In this document: positions 60,711-64,000 of the stretch, one piece after another
How the letters are laid out: every line of letters begins with the position of its first letter
How positions within the stretch are numbered: position 1 is the stretch's first letter
Assembly (NCBI RefSeq): GCF_000197735.1
Contig: NC_014550.1
Span: 3,795,258 to 3,859,257, forward strand
Length of the DNA: 64,000 nucleotides
From: Glutamicibacter arilaitensis Re117
Lineage (GTDB): Bacteria > Actinomycetota > Actinomycetes > Actinomycetales > Micrococcaceae
Direction: 5' to 3'
Made by a program: the position numbers and the translations under genes
Notes under the pieces: model-generated
What the model was told of the DNA's origin: nothing
Seen by the model: only the letters and a program-made list of their open reading frames with translations
Database searches by the model: none

Positions 60711-61352
60711 TTAGCCAACCTTGATGCGAACCACCGTAGTCGGCTCTGCCAGGATGCTTTCGCCCACAGTAAGCACCTCGGTTTCCTTACCGCCAAGCTT
60801 GCGGATGGCCTTGGTTGCCTTCGAAATCTCTTCGGCAGCGGAGCGGCCCTTGATAGCGATGAGCTCGCCGTGGCCATGCAGCAGAGGAATGGTTAAACCG
60901 GCCAGGTTGGTCAGCGCTGACACTGCACGGGCAGTGACATAGCGTGCATTGACCACATCAACCATCTGCTCTGCGCGTCCGCGCATCACGGTGACGTTGG
61001 TCAGTCCCAGGTCATCGATAACCTCGGAGAGCCAGATGCAACGGCGCTCCAAAGGCTCAATCAGGGTCAGCTTGAGGTCAGCGCGAGCGATGGCCAAGCA
61101 AAGGCCTGGGAGGCCCGCTCCGGAGCCTACGTCGGCTACCTCGGCGTCCTTTTCCATGACTTCTTCAATCACGGCGCAATTCAGAACGTGACGGGACCAC
61201 AGACGCGGTACTTCACGTGGCCCGAGCAGGCCGCGTTCGATACCGGAGGTCGCCAGGTGCTCTACATAGCGCTTGGCGAGATCCAGGCGATCGCCGAAGA
61301 TCTTTTCGGCGGCTAGGGTCTCTTCTGCAGTAAGGCTGAGGTCCTCAGTCAT
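60711..61352 (-). CDS. rsmG: 16S rRNA (guanine527-N7) methyltransferase
   Basis: A 213-residue SAM-dependent methyltransferase that modifies G527 of 16S rRNA. SAM motif VADVGSGAGLPGLCLAI, LTLIEPLERRCIWLSEV, and the conserved VTARAVSALTNL. I chose the ATG at 61352 with AAGGACC 7 bases upstream; the longer frame to 61379 lacks support. Between khpB and parA, the usual place. Confidence 0.96.
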   Translation of the reverse strand: MTEDLSLTAEETLAAEKIFGDRLDLAKRYVEHLATSGIERGLLGPREVPRLWSRHVLNCAVIEEVMEKDAEVADVGSGAGLPGLCLAIARADLKLTLIEPLERRCIWLSEVIDDLGLTNVTVMRGRAEQMVDVVNARYVTARAVSALTNLAGLTIPLLHGHGELIAIKGRSAAEEISKATKAIRKLGGKETEVLTVGESILAEPTTVVRIKVG

Positions 61353-61397
61353 GGCGTTGGTCCTTAGGTCGATCAGCACGCTTTCGCGTGATGGGTC

Positions 61398-61925
61398 TTA
61401 GCTGTCCAGTACCGAAATGACGATATGGCGTCGGGTCGATTCGCCCTCAGATTCCGAGTGCAATCCTGCATCGGCGATTACGTCGTGGACGAGCTTACGC
61501 TCGTAGGCGCTCATTGGATCCAAATGGACCTTCTCGCCGGTTTCACGAACGGTGGCCACAGCATCTTCAGCGATCTTGCGAAGCTCCTCAGCGCGGTCTG
61601 CGCGGTAGCCGCCGATATCCAGGATCAAGCGTGAGCGTTCACCAGTGGCCGTGAGTACCGCCAGGCGGGTGAGTTCCTGCAATGCATCCAGAACTTCACC
61701 GTCCTTGCCTACAAGGCTTTCGAGCGAGGCGTCATCGTCCTCGGTAAGGATCGAGATGTAGGTGCGTCCGCCGCGGATTTCGATGTCAATGTCGCCATCG
61801 AGATCAGCGATATCCAGAAGTTCTTCAAGGTAGTCGGCAGCGACGTCACCCTCATCTAGAACTTCCTGATCATCATCGATCTGGTTTTCCAGCTCTGGGA
61901 TGTCGATGTTCTCCGTTGCAGTCAT
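61398..61925 (-). CDS. khpB: KhpB/Jag RNA-binding protein
   Basis: A 175-residue protein with an acidic N-terminal stretch, a KH domain (about 40-110; GRTYISILTEDDDASLESLVGKDGEVLDALQEL) and a C-terminal R3H domain (DPMSAYERKLVHDVIAD and ESTRRHIVISV). It lacks the N-terminal Jag domain of firmicutes. KhpB works with KhpA as an RNA chaperone affecting cell division. It lies directly downstream of yidC with a 2-base gap. Confidence 0.93.
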   Translation of the reverse strand: MTATENIDIPELENQIDDDQEVLDEGDVAADYLEELLDIADLDGDIDIEIRGGRTYISILTEDDDASLESLVGKDGEVLDALQELTRLAVLTATGERSRLILDIGGYRADRAEELRKIAEDAVATVRETGEKVHLDPMSAYERKLVHDVIADAGLHSESEGESTRRHIVISVLDS

Positions 61926-61927
61926 GG

Positions 61928-62902
61928 CTACTTCTTCTTTCGACGGTTCTTGCGCTGTGGCTGTGTACGCTGGCCCTTGGCGGCCTGCTCTGCTGCGGCC
62001 TGCTCTGCTGCTTCAGCGTCTTCCTTCTTTACGCCTACTGGAGGCAGACCCTTGGCTGCACGGCGGGCGTTCAATTCGCGCTCTGCTTCAGAACCAGGGG
62101 TTGGGTTGTTGCGGATAACCCAGAACTGCTGGCCCAAGGTCCAGAGGTTCGAAGCGGTCCAGTAAATCAGCACACCGATTGGGAAGTTGATGCCACCGAT
62201 ACCGAAGACCAGAGGCAGGATGTAAAGCATCATCTTCTGCTGCTGCATGAATGGGCCCTGCAGGGCTTCGGCGCTCATGTTCTTGGTCATCAGCTGGCGC
62301 TGGGTGAAGAACTGCGATGCGGTCATGGCAAGGATCATGACCACGGCAACGATGATTACTGCCCAGTTGACGGCACCGGAGTTGATGGTGCCCAAGAAGG
62401 TCTCGGACAGTGGAGCACCGAGAATCGAAGACTGGTCGAAGCTGCGGATATGTTCAGCGGAGAGGGCACCGATCGAACGGCCGTCATCACTGGCGCGCGA
62501 AGCTTCGTTGAGAACTCGGAACAGTGCGAAGAAGAATGGCATCTGCACGAGCAGGGGCAAGCAGGAAGACAGCGGGTTGGTCTTATGCTTCTTGAACAGC
62601 GCCTGCTGTTCCTGAACCATAGCCTGACGCGACATCTGGTCGGTCTTGCCCTTGTACTTGGCCTGGAGCTTGCGCAGGTCCGGCTGCAATGCCTGCATCG
62701 CACGCTGGGACTTGATCTGCTTGACGAAGACTGGGATCAGCAAAGTACGGATCAGCAGCACGAGGAAGATGATCGACAAGGTCCAGGTAACACCCGAATC
62801 CGCGTTCATTCCAATCGTGGTGAACAGTTCGTGGAATGCCCACAGAACCCACGAGACTACGTATGTAAACGGAGTCAGTATCGTGTCTAGGAAGTTGTTC
62901 AT
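61928..62902 (-). CDS. yidC: membrane protein insertase YidC
   Basis: A 324-residue insertase of the short Gram-positive type. Helix 1 is followed by the core domain with LLIRTLLIPVFVKQIKSQRAMQ, whose first arginine fits the hydrophilic groove, a cytoplasmic helical hairpin (QPDLRKLQAKYKGKTDQMSR), CLPLLVQMPFFFALFRVLNEA and PIGVLIYWTASNLWTLGQQ. The tail is rich in Ala and ends in a Lys/Arg cluster. Overlaps yidD by one base. Confidence 0.96.
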   Translation of the reverse strand: MNNFLDTILTPFTYVVSWVLWAFHELFTTIGMNADSGVTWTLSIIFLVLLIRTLLIPVFVKQIKSQRAMQALQPDLRKLQAKYKGKTDQMSRQAMVQEQQALFKKHKTNPLSSCLPLLVQMPFFFALFRVLNEASRASDDGRSIGALSAEHIRSFDQSSILGAPLSETFLGTINSGAVNWAVIIVAVVMILAMTASQFFTQRQLMTKNMSAEALQGPFMQQQKMMLYILPLVFGIGGINFPIGVLIYWTASNLWTLGQQFWVIRNNPTPGSEAERELNARRAAKGLPPVGVKKEDAEAAEQAAAEQAAKGQRTQPQRKNRRKKK

Positions 62903-63279
62903 CAGTGGTCGAGCTCCTTGCGGCCGCTATCCGCGGCGTCTTCATCGTCGGGAATCACAGGATGATTCAGAACTATGATCCTCGGCAGTTTGCCTTCTGG
63001 CCAAATCCTCGGTCCCTCGGGAACGTGGTCGACGCCTCCGTCGGACCACGGATTGCACCGCAGGATCCGCCAAGTGGTCAGTCCAGCGCCTTTAACAACG
63101 CCATGCTGAGTCACTGCTTCGAGCCCATAGGCAGAACAGCTAGGAAAGTATCGGCATACATCGCCATATAGGGGCGAGATGAGTTTGCGGTAAGCCTTCA
63201 GCAACCCGATAACGATATTGCGTGGGATATCAATGATGAACCACAGCAAACCAGTACGCGGGGCTAAGTCTTTACGCAT
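62902..63279 (-). CDS. yidD: membrane protein insertion factor YidD
   Basis: A 125-residue YidD with the full family signature: [31 protein letters not shown], then [20 protein letters not shown] and GGVDHVP. The C-terminus is longer and acidic. It aids YidC. The start ATG overlaps the rnpA stop, its own stop overlaps the yidC start. Confidence 0.96.
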   Translation of the reverse strand: MRKDLAPRTGLLWFIIDIPRNIVIGLLKAYRKLISPLYGDVCRYFPSCSAYGLEAVTQHGVVKGAGLTTWRILRCNPWSDGGVDHVPEGPRIWPEGKLPRIIVLNHPVIPDDEDAADSGRKELDH

Positions 63280-63632
63280 CAGCGCGCCTCAATCTTGCGC
63301 AAAACAGCGGCTAACGCTGAATTGATCTGGGAGTTCAGTTCTTCCCAGGAGAGTTCGGCGGCACCTGGAAGCGCACGAACGACAAAATCGACATCGCCAT
63401 CCACGCGCCGCAGCACCTGGGCGATCTCTCGCATTCGTCGTTTAGTGAGGTTCCTTTTAACGGCAATACCTACAGCCTTGGAAACAATGAATCCAAACCT
63501 GTCACCTTGGAACTCTTCGGTTTCGCGGTGTCGTGCATATAGCACGACGTTCCGGCGTCCGCTTCGGACGCCGGAACGTACAGTGGCTGTAAGGTCTTGC
63601 GCTAGGCGCAATCGCTGGTTCTTAGGCAACAT
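63279..63632 (-). CDS. rnpA: ribonuclease P protein component
   Basis: A 117-residue RnpA with [26 protein letters not shown], the conserved RNR-type basic helix that holds the RNase P RNA and pre-tRNA leader. Located between rpmH and yidD as usual. Confidence 0.96.
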   Translation of the reverse strand: MLPKNQRLRLAQDLTATVRSGVRSGRRNVVLYARHRETEEFQGDRFGFIVSKAVGIAVKRNLTKRRMREIAQVLRRVDGDVDFVVRALPGAAELSWEELNSQINSALAAVLRKIEAR

Positions 63633-63696
63633 GGCTTTTATGTAGCTCTTTAGTCGAGCTCGATGAAATTATGCTGCCAAGAGCTGGTTCGCAAAT

Positions 63697-63834
63697 TTAT
63701 GCGGACAGCTCGGCACGGTTCTTGCCACGGCGTGCCGACAGGATGGCACGGCCTGCACGGGTACGCATGCGAAGGCGGAAGCCATGCTTCTTCGAACGAC
63801 GACGGTTGTTAGGCTGAAAAGTCCGCTTGCTCAC
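63697..63834 (-). CDS. rpmH: 50S ribosomal protein L34
   Basis: A 45-residue L34 beginning [19 protein letters not shown] and ending [10 protein letters not shown]; the start is a GTG at 63834. It is too short for most ORF cut-offs but unmistakable. First gene of the minus-strand rpmH-rnpA-yidD-yidC series. Confidence 0.97.
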   Translation of the reverse strand: MSKRTFQPNNRRRSKKHGFRLRMRTRAGRAILSARRGKNRAELSA

Positions 63835-64000
63835 GGTGACACTCCAAAACGTTTTAGATGAGGCGCTTTACCCGTTACTAGCTAGCTGGATAACAACAGG
63901 ATGGCGCTCGAGATTTCTTATAAAAATGCGCTTTTCTCACGGGCTCTTCTAAAAATGAGCAAGTCGCGAAAAAGATGCGCATAGGACTGAATAACAATAG
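63835..64000. promoter_or_regulatory. rpmH upstream region, probably rpmH-dnaA intergenic
   Basis: No ORF. AT-rich stretches near 63915-63930 and 63945-63960. CTGGATAAC at 63889-63897 and a GAATAACA near the end resemble weak DnaA boxes. By synteny it should hold the divergent promoters of rpmH and dnaA; dnaA lies outside the window. Confidence 0.5.

Noticed and set aside
1..64000. CRISPR array
   Set aside because: No regularly spaced short repeats seen on either strand; the only short repeats in series are IS21 end motifs, DnaA boxes and parS sites.

Overview
This window looks like the stretch of a high-GC actinobacterial chromosome just upstream of dnaA. It most resembles Micrococcaceae (Arthrobacter/Glutamicibacter type); the genus is inferred from gene order and protein character, not from a search. 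The last 6 kb hold the classical origin-proximal series on the minus strand (parB, parA, rsmG, jag/khpB, yidC, yidD, rnpA, rpmH). The sequence stops inside the rpmH-dnaA intergenic region, so dnaA should lie just beyond the right edge.

Region by region. 0-4.5 kb: stress and metabolism genes (NTF2-like, AHSA1-like, OhrR-like MarR regulator with a perfect 20-bp palindrome, pirin, GNAT, MFS exporter). 4.5-7.2 kb: a low-GC cassette carrying one exonuclease-BRCT-transmembrane gene. It lies between exact 123-bp direct repeats, each a copy of the 3' end of a ZIP metal transporter gene. 7.2-9.2 kb: dnaB and, upstream of it, a dense cluster of about 12 DnaA-box-like sites. 9.2-17.3 kb: flavin reductase, acyl-CoA ligase plus hotdog thioesterase, small membrane proteins, a RibD-like reductase, a sugar-dehydrogenase-like lipoprotein and an acetyl-CoA hydrolase/CoA-transferase. 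17.5-25.4 kb: the rpsF-ssb-rpsR-rplI operon, an OafA-type acyltransferase with SGNH domain, a membrane-bound XRE regulator, a LURP-one-like protein, an M18 aminopeptidase and a LapA-like protein. 25.4-33.3 kb: an ABC transporter/two-component operon, a DUF218 protein, a phytoene-desaturase-like oxidoreductase and a GT87 mannosyltransferase.

33.5-40.3 kb: a compact nonulosonic acid polymer locus. A CMP-sugar synthetase fused to a HAD phosphatase and a short NeuB-type synthase are followed by four translationally coupled transferase genes, one a recognisable polysialyltransferase. No UDP-GlcNAc epimerase is present. This suggests a Kdn-type wall polymer (teichulosonic acid) rather than N-acetylneuraminate. 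ino1 follows, then two tiny ORFs with strong ribosome binding sites.

42.5-49.6 kb: cca, Nudix, murJ, a separate degenerate-kinase membrane protein, trxB and trxA. This matches the order around Mycobacterium tuberculosis Rv3907c-Rv3914, without the Rv3909 (DUF6049) and sigM positions. 49.6-57.8 kb: about 8 kb nearly without genes, where cwlM would be expected. It holds an intact IS21-family element with 33-bp terminal repeats, a scrambled remnant of a second IS21 element, and five of the seven parS sites. parA and parB, usually adjacent, are separated by about 645 bp of non-coding DNA.
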